From: Agrypnia vestita
Lineage: Eukaryota; Arthropoda; Insecta; Trichoptera; Phryganeidae
Assembly (NCBI GenBank): GCA_016648135.1
Contig: JADDOH010024995.1
Span: 62,001 to 126,000, forward strand
Reading direction: 5' to 3'
Length of the DNA stretch: 64,000 bases
Within the stretch, counting starts at the first letter, position 1, and each line of letters begins with the position of its first letter. A program made the translations under genes and the position numbers. This document shows positions 20,687 to 32,214 of the stretch, one piece after another. The notes under the pieces are model-generated. The model did not search any database, had not been told where the DNA came from, and saw only the letters and a program-made list of their open reading frames with translations.

Positions 20687-21178
20687 CAGTAGAGACTCGA
20701 TTAACCGGACTAATTACTGTCATAAGGCATTCGGATAATCGAAAATCCAGGTAACTGAATGTACGAAGTTTTGTACATATGTATTAGTAATTCCAGAAAG
20801 ATAACTTACCTCGCCCGCGTACACATAATTCTAGGTGTTTATTAAAAACAATAAAAACTAATTAAACTTATCAAACAAAATCAATGTTTATTAAGTGATT
20901 AGACATAAATTTATTTTATCTTTAAACGATAACACCACTCTCTTTGGCATTTTTAAACACAGGCGACACGATCCAACGCAACGGAGTAATGATTGTACCT
21001 AACTGTCAAAAACAATAACGAAACGCGTGGACAGTGATCGCGCGGGGCGTAAACACAGTTGCGATGTGTCGGTGCAAGCACGGATTAAACTACCCACTAA
21101 GTTATTTATTTTATCGCGGTTGACAATCCGGATGGTCGCGAATCCGTATAACTGAGGTCCGGATAATCGAGTGTAATC
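20687..21178. mobile_element. pogo/Tigger-type non-autonomous element
   Basis: The left end CAGTAGAGACTCGATTAACC and the complement of the right end (ACACTCGATTATCCGGAC) form the terminal repeat typical of pogo/Tigger elements. TA dinucleotides at 20685-20686 and 21179-21180 fit the expected TA target duplication. No transposase coding sequence remains in the 492 bp. Confidence 0.75.
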
Positions 21179-21180
21179 TA

Positions 21181-21518
21181 TTTCTCAATCACTTATTGAC
21201 AATTTTAAATTTTTTTTCACAGGTTCATTGGTTTTGATCTATATTTTAATTCCATTATGTTAAATATAGTGTGATTAACATTATGAAACAACTCCATTGA
21301 TGAAGGCTCCATTAATGGATGAAGGTGTGATATCTTTCATAATATCTCCAATCTCCTTATTCTTTCATAAATTAATTAATATATTGTGGATGAAAGGTGT
21401 ACGCAAAAGACTCGAATCGCTTCTGTAGCAGATAAAAGTCATGTATTATATAAAAAATGCAAGAATAACTTGAAAATCAATTTAGTAATTTTAAGCACAT
21501 TTATCCGTTGATGCCTTC
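21181..21518. other. No gene seen
   Basis: AT-rich. A short inverted pair around 21290-21330 (TTGATGAAGGCTCCATTAA, then TGGATGAAGGTGTGAT) is the only structure noticed. Confidence 0.4.
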
Positions 21519-21840
21519 AATTCATCATCATCATCTTCAACCCTCAGTCCTAGAAAGGTCGTAGGCTCGAAGACTTGACAAGGCGCTTTCATATTCCCCT
21601 GTCTTGTGCTGCTTCCGTATGTGTTAACCAGTCAAGACCGATTCTGTTTTCATGCACTTTTTTGTTGCTTTTCCCAGCTTAATCTGGGGCGAACGGGCGG
21701 TGTGCCTCTTATGTCGGTACTTCTCATTCTGTCCACCAGTGTGGCTCCCGCTCCCCACTGAGAAAACTCATCACTGAGACATCCTGGATTCTTGCTCTCA
21801 CTCGCTCCGTTAGAATCCAAAACTGATGGCCTTACATCGC
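21519..21840 (-). pseudogene. Non-LTR retrotransposon C-terminal remnant
   Basis: The same minus-strand sequence recurs at 35948-36300 (CCACCAGTGTGGCTCCCGCT against CCACCAGTGTGACTCCCGCT; TTGTGCTGCTTCCGTATG against TTGTGCTACTTCCGTATG), so it is a dispersed element. Minus-strand frames resemble the C-terminal tail after the RT of non-LTR elements (GIWKRLVKS-like with frame breaks). A CATCATCATC run at 21523-21534 would be the complement of a simple-repeat 3' tail. Confidence 0.55.
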
Positions 21841-21894
21841 CTTAAAAGTGTAATTTTGTACTGAAAATTACGCATATAAGGCATCCACTAAGTA

Positions 21895-22075
21895 TCCACT
21901 CTGAATTAGGGGCTTAGACGGCGCGGCATTTCCATTTCTGGAAACAGAACTCCTGGAACTCATTTTCCGGAATACTGTTAAGTGCCTGTCTCACGTTGTG
22001 TTGAATATCAGTTGTATTAGAGAAGCTTCATCCCTTTAGCTCAGTTTTTTATTTGGAAATGTACAAATATCTCGG
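21895..22075 (-). pseudogene. mariner-family transposase C-terminal remnant
   Basis: The minus-strand translation contains VRQALNSIPENEFQE and then FQKWK, matching the C-terminal helix region of mariner transposases (usually ...IPxxxFQxCFxxWxxR...). The usual closing GEYFEG region is eroded and several frame breaks are present. No terminal repeats were found. Confidence 0.6.
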
Positions 22076-22293
22076 GAAGCTAAGTCAGGTAAGGGACCAC
22101 GTATCGCGAATGCCACAGGAGCGATTACCATGATCCATCTCTCGGCAACATCGCAGAGAAGACGGCCGCTGGACCATCCCAGACCAAGCCGGAGAAACAG
22201 AAAAAAGAATTAACGAAGACAGATTAAACCATTACCGGTCTTCTGTACCGACGCGACGCATGAGCCTTTGGGCCCTCAAAAGTCTTAGGATAC
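22076..22293. other. No recognised gene
   Basis: Moderately GC-rich sequence with short frames. It may be more transposon DNA, but nothing identifiable was seen. Confidence 0.3.
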
Positions 22294-23043
22294 AGCCATG
22301 TATTCACTAGGGGACAAATTGTCCCTCAACAGCATGCGCGGCGTACAGTCTACGTGACGTTGCAACGTCGTGCACTGTTCCGCGACGTGGCGCACAACAT
22401 AGCGCGGCATTTCTACGTGCCGTGGCAACGTTGCCATGCGCACGGTACCCGACCGAGCTCACTGCAACATTCCGGGGAGCGTCAGTACCACGTGGTATGT
22501 TTACAAGTGAATACGCATGCGCTGTAGGTATCTGTCAAGATGACAATACGTGGAAACGAAATCGTCGAACTCATCGAGCTGTATCGATCGAAGATCGCGT
22601 AGAATATCCGTCCTTCTTTCTCTTTGCGGTAAATAATTTCGCATTCTCCTCTTACTTTTCGATAAACTCATTAACATAAACAGATAAGCGGCTGTCATCA
22701 TAACCTCATAGGGCGATATATTTCCGCGACGTCTGGAAAACAATAATTATTTGCAAAAAGGACCATGATTTTAATAATATTCAATTTACTACAGTAAAAC
22801 CTCGTTAATTTGAAATTGCGACCCAAAAAAACATTTCGAATTGCGCGGAACCCCGTTTTCGCCAAATGAGATACCGCAGCTGTCATCGTAACCTCATCGG
22901 GTGACATTTCCGCGACAAGATACGCGAGTCCCGGTGTGTACACGTCAAAAGACCGCGTCATTGTCCCCGAAACATGAGCGTAGATGTTGATGCGACATGC
23001 CGAGCGGAATGTTTCGCGATTTGTCCCCTAGTGAATAATGGCT
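22294..23043. mobile_element. GC-rich TIR element (about 750 bp), copy 1
   Basis: The left end AGCCATGTATTCACTAGGGG and the complement of the right end (AGCCATTATTCACTAGGGG) form a terminal repeat of about 24 bp. The left half is repeated at 35227-35440 (TCTACGTGACGTTGCAACGT, GCGCGGCATTTCTACGTGCC). A pogo-like end CAGTAAAACCTCGTTAATTT at 22793 suggests a smaller insertion inside. The flanks are compatible with a TTA or TAA duplication but are not decisive. The many overlapping open frames reflect composition. Confidence 0.7.
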
Positions 23044-23079
23044 TAAGGAAATGAAAAGATAATTTTAGGGTAATTTGTA

Positions 23080-23400
23080 TTTATTAAATGTCCGATTCAA
23101 ATGACACCGCGATGCTCCTGCCGAACGTAATGACGGCCCCGTCGCGTGGTGCCCGGCCGCCCCCCAACCACGCGGCCATCCGTCACGCCGACAGTCGGCG
23201 GTCATTTGTCGGGTTTTCTTTTCATTTGCGTGAAAGCCTTCGACGGGAAATCGACGGAACCTCTTCCGTTATCAATTAAGCGGCGTCGCCAATACCGCGA
23301 TTGGTTCCGATAAATTTCCTTTCTCGGCGAACGCGAGATTGGTCGGGGCTTTTTATCGAGTGTTGAATTGAAAGCGGTAGGACTTCCATTATCCGTTTAA
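23080..23400. other. GC-rich non-repetitive block, possible regulatory DNA
   Basis: A compact GC-rich segment (CCGGCCGCCCCCCAACCACG near 23153) in AT-rich DNA, with no second copy in the window. A 63-codon open frame at 23088-23279 is composition-driven, with proline and arginine codons, and has no motif. A conserved non-coding role is only a guess. Confidence 0.3.
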
Positions 23401-25181
23401 TATTGGGTGATTTAGCAAAATATCGACGACCGTTTTTAAATAAAATCAAATCTTGCGCTTTTCAGAACATAGATTGGTCCGTGAAAATTTTATATAAATA
23501 CTTTAGAAAAATGCGCAGAAAAATCAACCTATCGAAAAAAATTGTAACTTCTGTGTCAATGCATCATTGCTAAAACAGTTTTTCACCAGCGCAGCGATTG
23601 AAAGTTTCGGGTTGGCACTCCGAAGGTGGCTATAGTTTTTCGGTAAATTGATTTATCACAATTTTTTACTTGTAATATGTACAATCGAATACAATCGAAT
23701 AAGTATGTATAAGCCATGCTTGGTTGGTGCTTGCAGCTATAAACACCAGATATCAAACAATGTGCGTCGTACGCATGGTTTACACAAACTATTCCGATTG
23801 TCTTTTTTTAATGGAAAGATTTTAACTTAAGATAGGTAGAATCAGAGAATCATTTTGTAATTGGAATTAATCGTTATCAAACTGAATAAGTAAAAAGGTA
23901 AAATAATCAATAATTAATCCCATTAAGGCGGCACATTCCCTGCAAATGCATATTTCGGCGTTTTTTTTACAAAAATGTGGGTTTTTATTATTCATTTATA
24001 TCAGAATGCATACTCTAGACTGCACTTTTTTAGGGAAATAACTTAGATAGAACCTTTTTTCTTATATAAAAGAAATAAACTGAACATTATTTACAATAAT
24101 TAAGAAAATATAAGCATTGATCGACAGGCCGCCGCCAAAAAAACGTTTTTCAAAGTTTTAATGAATATTTATATGGACGCGTAATATGTTTTTTTATACT
24201 TTAGTTTACTTAATTAGTTACTTACTTAGTTTACTTAATTATCGAGAATCCTTACTAAGGAAATTAAGAAATATTCAATATTAATAAAGTTATAATGTTT
24301 TAAATTTGCAAGAAATTTTTACGTTTTTTGTTGATTTTAAAAGGCTTTTTATTTATATAAAGTGATAATTTTAAACAGTATATTCTAATTATTCCCATAT
24401 TTTGAAGCTTTACTCATTTAATAACTTGTCTGACTTTGCGGTAATTCAATATTATCACTCACTTTAAACTCACTGATACATACCTACCACTATTATTTTT
24501 TATAACTAAACAATATAATTTTAATATTAACGGTAAACAACAAAAATATTACTTTGACTCTACGTAATGGTATTTTAACCGGTTATACAATAACCGTTAT
24601 CAGATACAAATCTCAAATAACAGTACCATGTGTAACCGGTTAAAATTGCCGTTTATAATTTTCAACGTAATAAATTATTGACTTAAATATTGCTACTTGA
24701 AATGCTACAAATTAAAAAAACTATCATAATTCATTTTCATTTTAGACGTAAAATACTTAACTTATGTAGATAGATACTTAAAAAACTGGTTATAAAACTA
24801 TTATTAGTCTTATTTTATTATCTATATTTTTACTAAGAGTAGCGTAAATATAATTCCTGGTCTAGCGTAAATAAAAATTCGCTATTTTTTACTTTAATCG
24901 ATAGTAGTCCTCTCCGAGAATATACTTGTTCATTTATAGAGCGAAATTCTAAATAATTATCTCGTTATGTGTGGATAAACAGGCAGGTATACGAGCGCGC
25001 ACATCTACAGAGTAACAGCCAAAGCGCGAAAATCATCCGTGGTGCGAGGAGCGCAAAGCTGAGGCCAGAAGCAAACAAGAAAGTTACGAACATCCTCCAT
25101 TATTTATTCACCAGATGTGAAAAAATATTATGTTCCTATTTATGAAGAACTGTCGAAAGACGTACATCTAATAAAATGTTT
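23401..25181. other. AT-rich intergenic DNA
   Basis: No gene was found. TTAACCGGTTA-type sequence occurs twice (about 24577 and 24636 in GTAACCGGTTAA form). GAGAATATACTTG-type sequence near 24915 and other stretches show no coding signal. Confidence 0.45.
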
Positions 25182-25327
25182 AGGGCCGGTTGTTTCAAGT
25201 TGGATCAAAGTAAGCGCTCGATCAAAGCATAGATTTTTACGAAAACGGATCGTCTGATTGGTGGAGAACGTAAAAATCTATGCTTTAAAAGAACGCTTAC
25301 TTTGATCGAACTTGAAACAACCGGGCC
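25182..25327. mobile_element. Foldback element, GGCCGGTT family, copy 2 (clean)
   Basis: The terminal inverted repeat GGCCGGTTGTTTCAAGTT extends inward through ATCAAAGTAAGCG. The centre ATAGATTTTTACGAAAACGG, then ATTGGTGGAGAACG, is shared with 2460-2540. A flanking TTAG on both sides (25176-25179 and 25327-25331 region) could be the target duplication, but its border overlaps the terminal G/C run. Confidence 0.75.
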
Positions 25328-26066
25328 TTAGGCAGACACACGCAAAATTATAACGAGAGTTTCAATTCTATGTACTATTGGGCGCTTCGCTCCAAAACAT
25401 ATAAATTACGGTTTAAAAATTCTAAAATTGCCGCTTTTATTGCTGCAGGTGTATTATTGTTGTGATATTGTTACAGGTGTGTTATTGCAACGAAGGGCTT
25501 TTTTCAAATAATGCAATTGCTGCAAATAAACATCGGTCAACAAATCAAAACATTCGCTGATTAACAAATATGTCAATATTTTCATTTTTTGGGAAAGATG
25601 TAATAAACCATCCCTAAAATTCACCTATTTTTCGGCGTCCCAAAGTAGATTTCACCCTTAAGAACTTCGAAATATATTTATATTTATATGTTAAACACAA
25701 TGAAATGTATAAAGGGTGAGTGAAAATTTTCACAAATATACTGATACATCCGAGAATCTGCATAGACACGTAATTTTCCTATCATCAGACACTCTAGAGT
25801 ACGCTTGTCCCGATTTCATCACAAGGTAGTGTCAAAGCGCATTTTACACTGATATGACCCGACCATGTTCAGCAGTTTCTTCTTCTTCAGCCTGGGTACG
25901 TCCGCCGCAAGCTGCAACTCCTCTCTATCTGGGACCGACCTGGCTAAAACCTCGATGCAGAGCCCACTCCTAGCGTGCACAAAAAATACCAAGGACGGGA
26001 ATAAGTGGCAACAAATCATCCACACAAAATAGTCGCAATTTCATGATTACGATTATTGCCTGCCCA
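25328..26066. other. No recognised gene
   Basis: Mostly AT-rich. 25880-26000 on the minus strand reads ARSGLCIEVLARSVPDREEL in one frame and may be another non-LTR tail, but this is too weak to call. Confidence 0.35.
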
Positions 26067-26480
26067 ACATATACGTGCGGCAAGATTGGAACTAAAACCC
26101 GCCCCGCCCGCACCCGGCGGTAACCCCTCGCCCTGTCATTCAGTACAATTTTGTATTTGCTCGGGAGCTGTGACATCTGGATTACCAATATACACTGAAT
26201 TATTATGTCCAAAACAGTCCGGGGTGGTGCAAGAACAATTGCCAATGAAGTATTAAAGTTTCGCGAAGCTGAAAAAGCAAATAATGGACCGATATTACCG
26301 TCTGAAAGTTTGACAGATAGGGCGGCCGCCGCGGAGCGCGCTGTTACCCGAGAAAATTTATATTGAAGGCTCTGACACTGGTCACCGGACATTCAGTACA
26401 TTATGTATTGTGTTATAAATTGACAACCTGGCAACTTCTGTTTCGCGACAGGGGCGCCCTCCGTCGTACGCCAAGTTATG
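26067..26480 (+). mobile_element. IS630/Tc1-type short element, copy 1
   Basis: This copy shares its entire layout with 34605-35008 and, except for the left end, with 44020-44395. A coding-like segment starts MSKTVRGGARTIANEVLKF, continues with REAEKANNGPILP and SLTDRAA, and is followed by an AT-rich 3' part ending GCGACAGG, GCGCCCTCC, ACGCCAAGTTAT. The peptide resembles the N-terminal helix-turn-helix leader of IS630/Tc1-like transposases (inference). The rest of the transposase is absent. Ends are degraded compared with copy 2. Confidence 0.6.
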
Positions 26481-27086
26481 GTGGCACTCTATGACTGCTG
26501 GCATTTTCACATTTACAAGGAAATTGACACTTTACTCCGATGAAATTTATCGATTTCCCTAGGTATGAAACACAAAATTGTAAATACATATAAGATTAAT
26601 ACATTTTAAAGATTTTTTTCGTCCGATTGTGAAGCCCTCTTCGCTTCCATTAGTACGTGATCGACCGACCAAGCGTCAACATTCACCTGGAAGCTCTCAT
26701 GACTGTAATTCCGGTCTTCGTAAAACAATGGAGCGAGCAAACTTAAAGGGATAAATAAACCACATAACAACTAAGTAAATCAATGCGACCGTGAACAAGG
26801 CTGTCTCGACAGAATCATACAAATCCTTGAAACGTACCCTCGTTAATGTCGTTTGAGCGAACAAACAATAGCAGAGTAAAAATAGTATTCAGACCGTTTG
26901 CTAGAAAATAAATTCATATATTGACTGCATATGGAATTGTTTATTACCTGAATGTCCTTCGAAACAAAGACCGCACATGATAACATATAAAATAATATAG
27001 ATTTTTTTGAAAAAAGCGTAGTAGGTATATGGGTACACGCGGAGTAGGTATATAGCTACACGCGGAGATTGTGACAGTAAATACAT
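26481..27086. other. No gene seen; 22-bp tandem duplication near the end
   Basis: AGTAGGTATAT plus ACACGCGG is tandemly duplicated at about 27019-27067. Otherwise there is no feature. Confidence 0.45.
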
Positions 27087-27200
27087 CGATCAAACTTCTA
27101 GAAATCTTAACATTAGACTAAAAGAGCATCGTCACTGTTTAACTAGCAATAAATTTTCTGAATTCGCGAACCACATCACGGATAATAATAATCATTATTT
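27087..27200 (+). pseudogene. Penelope GIY-YIG fragment
   Basis: One frame reads IDQTSRNLNIRLKEHRHC, then KFSEFANHITDNNNH, aligning with IGKTCRNFEIRIKEHLRC and YSEFSNHLLATGHS of the ORF at 15526. The arginine and histidine positions are kept. It is only about 38 codons long and nothing else of the element is seen. Confidence 0.75.
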
Positions 27201-28085
27201 TCGTTCATGTACCTACCATTAAACTTCTCTATCCCGACGCGCGTAAAGGTAATTTTTTTTAAATGTTTAGAGATTGAAAGAAATTTAAACTAGGGTGTAA
27301 GTATGTTTAACAATATTACATTCATCAACTACCATTACACCAGTAACTCAGGCTCCTTTTGTCATTAATTATTTGTATTTCCACATAATCCATGTAAAAA
27401 AATCTATATATTTTAAAACCATTTAAAACTTCATCTGTCGATATGAGATTCTAACACTCTCGAAATATTATAAAATGTATAATATAATTATACTCAAGTA
27501 CAGATAACGTAGTTTATGTATACTTCTACGGCGTACCAGGTCTTGCGCACTAAACATGGTTACGCTGGAATAAAGTGGAACATAACCACGTGATGATGAA
27601 TAAACTATATTCCTAGAACAGTTATTGTACTAATTATTTCCTCTGTTGACTAACAAATTTCTCAAGTTCATTATTTGTTTCTTTGTTTTGCATATACGAA
27701 TACGTAGGGATATGTTTGCGCTGTATGTCCAAGTGTTGTTATAAGAAAAATGCTTAGTTGTTATTTATGTAAATTTTATTTCCATGTATTCGTCTATTGT
27801 ATATTTTTATTAAATAGAAAGTGGCACTGTAGTGAATGGCATTTTCGAAATCAACCATGTCGTGTTGAATTATTATTATTACTCAACATGGCATGAATTT
27901 AGAGTAGAGAAAAGAATGCCAACCTGGCGGCGAATGAGGACGGATATGGAGTTTCGTTCGTAAAATCGTCCTGGATAAGGGGAGGGTCGCCATCCACTGT
28001 TGGATGAAAAATATGCCAGCATACGTCTTTTATATAAAGTGTTTCAGACCTAGTCCACAATAGATACTTCAGCGGATTATAAGTC
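27201..28085. other. No gene seen
   Basis: AT-rich. 27925-27985 includes CTCCATATCCGTCC in complementary sense and other non-coding sequence. Nothing assignable. Confidence 0.45.
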
Positions 28086-28089
28086 GGTG

Positions 28090-28375
28090 TCGAAAATGTT
28101 CTAACACATTCCGAAAAATATAAATAGTTATGGAGGTAAGATATCAAAGTTAGTATTTTTGTAATATAGGTACCTATCTGAAAAAAAAAATCTTTTTTCA
28201 AGGTTTTAATCATTTTTAATGAATTTATGATATCCGGTACCATTTATTTTAAAGTTTGTTCAACGCTTTCAGAAGATAAGTCAGAAATATAGAAAAAAAA
28301 CACAGTTGCTTATCTCCTTAAAACAGTGTTAACTCCCTGAAGTATTATGGATTCGGTCGGAAACACCATGTATAT
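28090..28375. repeat. Imperfect foldback related to family F
   Basis: The left part holds AATAGTTATGGAGGTAAGAT and ATCAAAGTTAGTATTTTTG, like 19345-19375. The right part in reverse complement has TAAGGAGATAAGCAACTGTG and ATACTTCAGGGAGTTAACAC, making a long imperfect palindrome. Confidence 0.5.
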
Positions 28376-28439
28376 AAAAAAAAAGGCTTTACGACATGAC
28401 GTGGTTTCCGTAAGAGCGGTTAATAATAGATCAATCACT

Positions 28440-28640
28440 CAATAATGACATCGAGACGGAGCTCTATCGATTGCGACGATGACTGACAATTGCGAATGTA
28501 ATTACCTCCCGCGGTTTCCCCGACCGGTAATGCAGGGGTGGTGTTATTATTGCCGCGACTGAGCTAAAAGCTCCTTCCGGCGGGGCGGATCGGTGGACGC
28601 GGCTGCGCCCGCCTCGCCCCAATCAACCCTTAACCATTTT
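28440..28640. other. GC-rich non-repetitive block
   Basis: GC-rich sequence with no coding frame and no copy elsewhere in the window. It is similar in character to 3100-3480 and 23080-23400. Confidence 0.3.
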
Positions 28641-29320
28641 CGTGTCTCGTCTACGCAGACAACCACTATTAAGACAGCTTACTTACTTTGGCTTTTTTGA
28701 GTAAAACGTAACATTTTTAAAACAAATTAGATTAATCAGTTACAAGGGTACACAGAAAAATCTTTCTATTGTGAAAATATTTGGTTTGGGATAATATGAA
28801 CCCGAAACTTTTTTTCCCGAGGATAAGTGATACCAGTTTAGAGATGCGTGGAGGTGGAATGAAAGCGTATCTGCGGTCATTCGTAGTCGTTTATTTCTCA
28901 CCGGAGATGTGCTCCTGGAGCGAGTGTAGAAGTACCCACAAGAAAAATAACAGAGTAAGATAAGATTATGGACGCGCGGCAAAGGGTCCGCCGAGACGAG
29001 TGTAGCGAGGACCAGCGCGCAGCCAGCTGTGGAAATTTGATGATAGGTGTTTTCTTTCTTCGTGTTCCAGTTGGTATATATACCCCTTCTGCGGCAACTG
29101 CGCAAGGTCGCCGATGAAGCATTAAGTTGATTGCAGTATTATGTCCTTGGTCAATTAACTTACTTATATCACCTGACCATGCATGCTTGACCCCATATAT
29201 AACCCACATGGCGCAATGGTTTTGTCACCTAGACGAAACGATTACAATAGTGTCTAATCGACAAAAAAAATCGCGAATCATGTAATTACACCAGTTTTAT
29301 TTTAAACAATATTTTATATG
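28641..29320. other. No recognised gene
   Basis: Overlapping minus-strand open frames of 121 and 103 codons lie at 28740-29209. Neither has a recognisable motif, and two of them overlap in different frames. A short exon cannot be excluded. Confidence 0.35.
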
Positions 29321-29324
29321 TATG

Positions 29325-29400
29325 TTCTGAGAATAGAATTACTGGATTTTGTCCACAGGGGGTTAATTATTAATTAAGGTAAATTACAGAAGTAAGTAAG
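29325..29400. repeat. Fragment of the 4.9-5.5 kb inverted-repeat family
   Basis: GTTCTGAGAATAGAATTACTGG with TTTTGTCCACAGGGGGTTAAT and ATTAATTAAGGTAAATTACAG parallels 4928-4995. Confidence 0.45.
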
Positions 29401-29779
29401 TAGAGCGTCCGTCAGATAAGAATGCCTAAACTAACAAATAATTACGTCATATGCAGGTATGTAAATGTGTTAGTAGAAATGGCATCATTGATTGGTTAAA
29501 ATCATTTCGTGACCGTAGCAACAGACTAGCAATAAACCTTTTAGTACGTATCCAACTCTCGGGGCGGGCGCACGCTTGTTTGTTGAAGAAAAATATGGTG
29601 ACCGTGTCTGAAGTCACTATGAAGTACCATGTCGACTAAAATGTTTACATAAAACTGTTTTCAAGGAATTCGCTGTCGATAAGCTGTTCATCGAAAGTCG
29701 ACTTGATGTGTAACGCGCGGTTACGTCTGAACGATTACATAGATACCTGCATAAATAAGACCCGAGGCGGATCCCACGC

Positions 29780-30085
29780 GATTCTGAAACCGCGCGGTTC
29801 CCGTTGTGGCCTTAGGCCTAAAACGCACTAGCGGCTGGCCGTGGCGCGGCGTGCCATTGCGGTAGGCCGCACTTGGATTTTTACATGAAACCGCATGATT
29901 TCGACGCACTGACTCGCGGCCAGTCGTCAACCGTTCCGGTTGTCTCGGGACTGCAGCTGGCCGCACCGGTTGAATGATGTGGCGCACCGCACGTGCACTC
30001 GGCGTGGTTAGCCGCAATCGCCGCTCGCTTCCCGCCCCATTTAGTGCCTGTTCAGACACAGCGGGAACCGCGCACTTTCAGAATC
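29780..30085. mobile_element. GC-rich TIR element (306 bp)
   Basis: The left terminus GATTCTGAAACCGCGCGG and the complement of the right terminus (GATTCTGAAAGTGCGCGG), followed by TTCCCG on both, give a terminal repeat of about 25 bp. The interior is GC-rich with the palindromic blocks GGCCTTAGGCC and CGGCTGGCCG. The open frame of 112 codons on the minus strand lies wholly inside and is not a gene. The superfamily is unclear. Confidence 0.7.
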
Positions 30086-30370
30086 TAAAAATCTCTTCAG
30101 TGTCTAAAAATGTGTCCTGTACAAAGAGGTTATATCCTCTTTGGTTCTATTCATTGAACACTTTGATTTTCGATGATGTCTTTGTATTATTGTCCTTTTT
30201 TTACTGTATGCAAACATTTGTATTTAGGTATTTTATAAAAATAGGCGTATATTACACTGAAAAATTGTACACTATTATTGGTGAGTGTACACATGTAGAC
30301 TGCATTTCACACAAGGATTCAATTGTGTTGGCCTGTTCCTAAAACGTTATATATATTTCTTTTATTTTTG

Positions 30371-30540
30371 GAAATAGAAATGCGAACACGGAATACGTGT
30401 CACATGAATATTCTTACTATTTTCAAACTAAGTTAAACGCTTGTGCTATATAGTTGTAGCTTGCTGGTCTGGAGTGAGATTAAAACCCGCGACCTTTGGA
30501 TCACGAGGCAAGAGTCCTAACCAGAAGACTAACAAGCTAC
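30371..30540 (-). mobile_element. tRNA-derived SINE, copy 3
   Basis: The reverse complement starts TAGCTTGTTAGTCTTCTGG, has a B box near GGTCGCGGGTTTTAATCTCA (degenerate) and ends GTTCGCATTTCTATTTC. The body AAATAGTAAGAATATTCATG is present. Confidence 0.85.
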
Positions 30541-31029
30541 TCTCTATATATAATATGCATTTATATATTTTGTTAACTGTAATATTGAATGATAATACGT
30601 GGTGTCGGTAAACTCGTAAAAGATGGAAAACACAAGATATATGAGTCGTTAATATCAATAGTGGGCTTCGTTACAAAATTGATTGTTTATCGAATCATGT
30701 ATGTACGTACAACTTACTAATACATTAAAAAAATCGCGAATATCAACAACTTTTCTACTTCAGACTTTCATTTCGTATATTTTGTGGGTGCTGTGTTTTA
30801 TAATATTTTTGTAAGGAAGAGTAACATCTCCGGAAAACGCCACAAGAATGGACGGAGTTAGAAATAAGACTACCCGGGAAATAATCAAGATGCAGTCAGC
30901 TGGTTTGGATCAATCCTACAAAAATAAAATAAAATTAAGATGAAGAAATCCTCGAACTGGCATCTTCCCAATAGGTGCAGGGGTAGACACTGGACCAGCG
31001 ATAGTGAACCTACGATACGTGTGGCGTGT
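30541..31029. other. No clear gene
   Basis: 30846-31005 contains short frames that might be a non-LTR tail (AACTGGCATCTTCCC, GGTAGACACTGGACC), but no diagnostic motif was found. Confidence 0.3.
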
Positions 31030-31720
31030 TCAATTCAATTCAATTCAATTTATTTCATGATAATATGTACATGACAAACAAAATGTTTAAGGCATACATA
31101 TTAGGAAGTATATATCAAAAATGAAAATATTTAATAAATTAAAAATAACATAAAATCTGGTCAAAGGTGTAGGAGAATCCCGCTTCGGAAAACCCCCTCA
31201 GACACATGGAATATATCAATACCCAAAGCGATTTTGTTCAGCATAGCTGTGGCTCTTCCAACAGGCATAACCATCGGCAGGTTGGTCCTGTATATTGGAA
31301 TGTGAAACAATCTATGCTGACGATGTCTAGTGTAATTATCAGGAACATACAAACCAATGCTCTGCATAATTTCAGGATTATCGATCATACCGCGCAACAA
31401 TCGATAAAAATGTGTAATCAAATACACATTCCTTCTAGTCTCTAAACTATTGTAGCCAAGCATACCCTGGAGAAACTCGGTTGGGTAAAGCCAAGGATAA
31501 TGCCCGTACTCTCTCATTTGTTGTGTGTTTTACACACAACATGTGTTGAAGGTGACACACCACAACATTTTAGACCAGCCCTCACCAATACTCGAGATAA
31601 CAAAGAATCGCGATTACGCATGCGAGAATAGTTATGAACTCTGGCAAACAACTTACAATTACAAGCCAGCAGAGTTAGATTAGGCATTTTCCGGATTCTT
31701 GACAAAAGTTCGGCATCACT
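31030..31720 (-). pseudogene. jockey/CR1-like non-LTR element, C-terminal remnant with GAATT tail
   Basis: The minus-strand frame 31517-31161 (118 codons) includes YNSLETRRNVYLITHFYRLL, then IPIYRTNLPMVMPVGRATAM, the pattern found after the RT of jockey- and CR1-like elements (LxxRRxxxxxxxxYRLLxG...). Upstream minus-strand sequence to about 31720 carries further broken frames. The 3' end is AATAAATTGAATTGAATTGA, that is, a pentanucleotide GAATT tail that appears on the plus strand as AATTC repeats at 31030-31052. Confidence 0.75.
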
Positions 31721-32065
31721 GCACTAGACCATATACGGAAGAAGGACATGTCCCACCTAACACATGCGGCAGACATGGAGCTGGAGTATCCAAACGGTAG
31801 AAGATAAAGAATAGTTTTTTGTATTACAATGCAAATAGAATCACTGATCAACATAAGTAATAATAATTACCTTTGCCACGAAAATTGACCCGTGTTAATG
31901 AATTGACCTGTAGTATATATAGTATGTACCTACTTCTGCAAAAATAAATTACGTACTAGTATCAAAATGACCATGACATTCCGATAATCAAGCAATATAT
32001 CAACATACTCGTACAATGTTAACTATATTTTTTTATATTCTATATTATTTATAGTATATTTTTGG
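31721..32065. other. No gene seen
   Basis: AT-rich sequence ending in TATA-rich DNA. Confidence 0.5.
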
Positions 32066-32150
32066 CGGTCCACGGAGAGACGGCCGTAGCAACATGCGTT
32101 GAGCTGCCAGTTCGGGTTTGCTGGTCCGGGGTTCAAGCCCCATCTCTGAC
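32066..32150 (+). mobile_element. tRNA-like SINE head (second family)
   Basis: The A-box-like CGTAGCAACATGCG and the B-box-like GGGGTTCAAGCCCC are spaced as in a tRNA gene. An acceptor-like complement could not be formed. It is followed by ATTACGGACGTTACACG and by a tetranucleotide-like GACA/GGAC repeat (32215-32255), which looks like the SINE body and its microsatellite. Confidence 0.5.
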
Positions 32151-32214
32151 CGTTTAATTTCGTTTTTTAGCCGTGAATTCGAATGAAATTACGGACGTTA
32201 CACGAAGTTACGGG

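Noticed and set aside
22422..22961. Several open frames of 80-90 codons
   Set aside because: They overlap on both strands within a GC-rich TIR element and show no domain.
28740..29209. 121- and 103-codon minus-strand genes
   Set aside because: They overlap each other in different frames, with no motif, signal peptide or splice context. Left as unassigned.
29721..30059. 112-codon minus-strand gene
   Set aside because: It lies almost entirely inside the 306-bp TIR element, and its arginine/alanine-rich sequence reflects GC content.
30846..31005. Non-LTR C-terminal remnant
   Set aside because: Only vague resemblance, with no diagnostic block. Not listed as a feature.
32066..32145. Functional tRNA gene
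   Set aside because: The boxes are present, but the cloverleaf arms do not pair and a repeat body follows.
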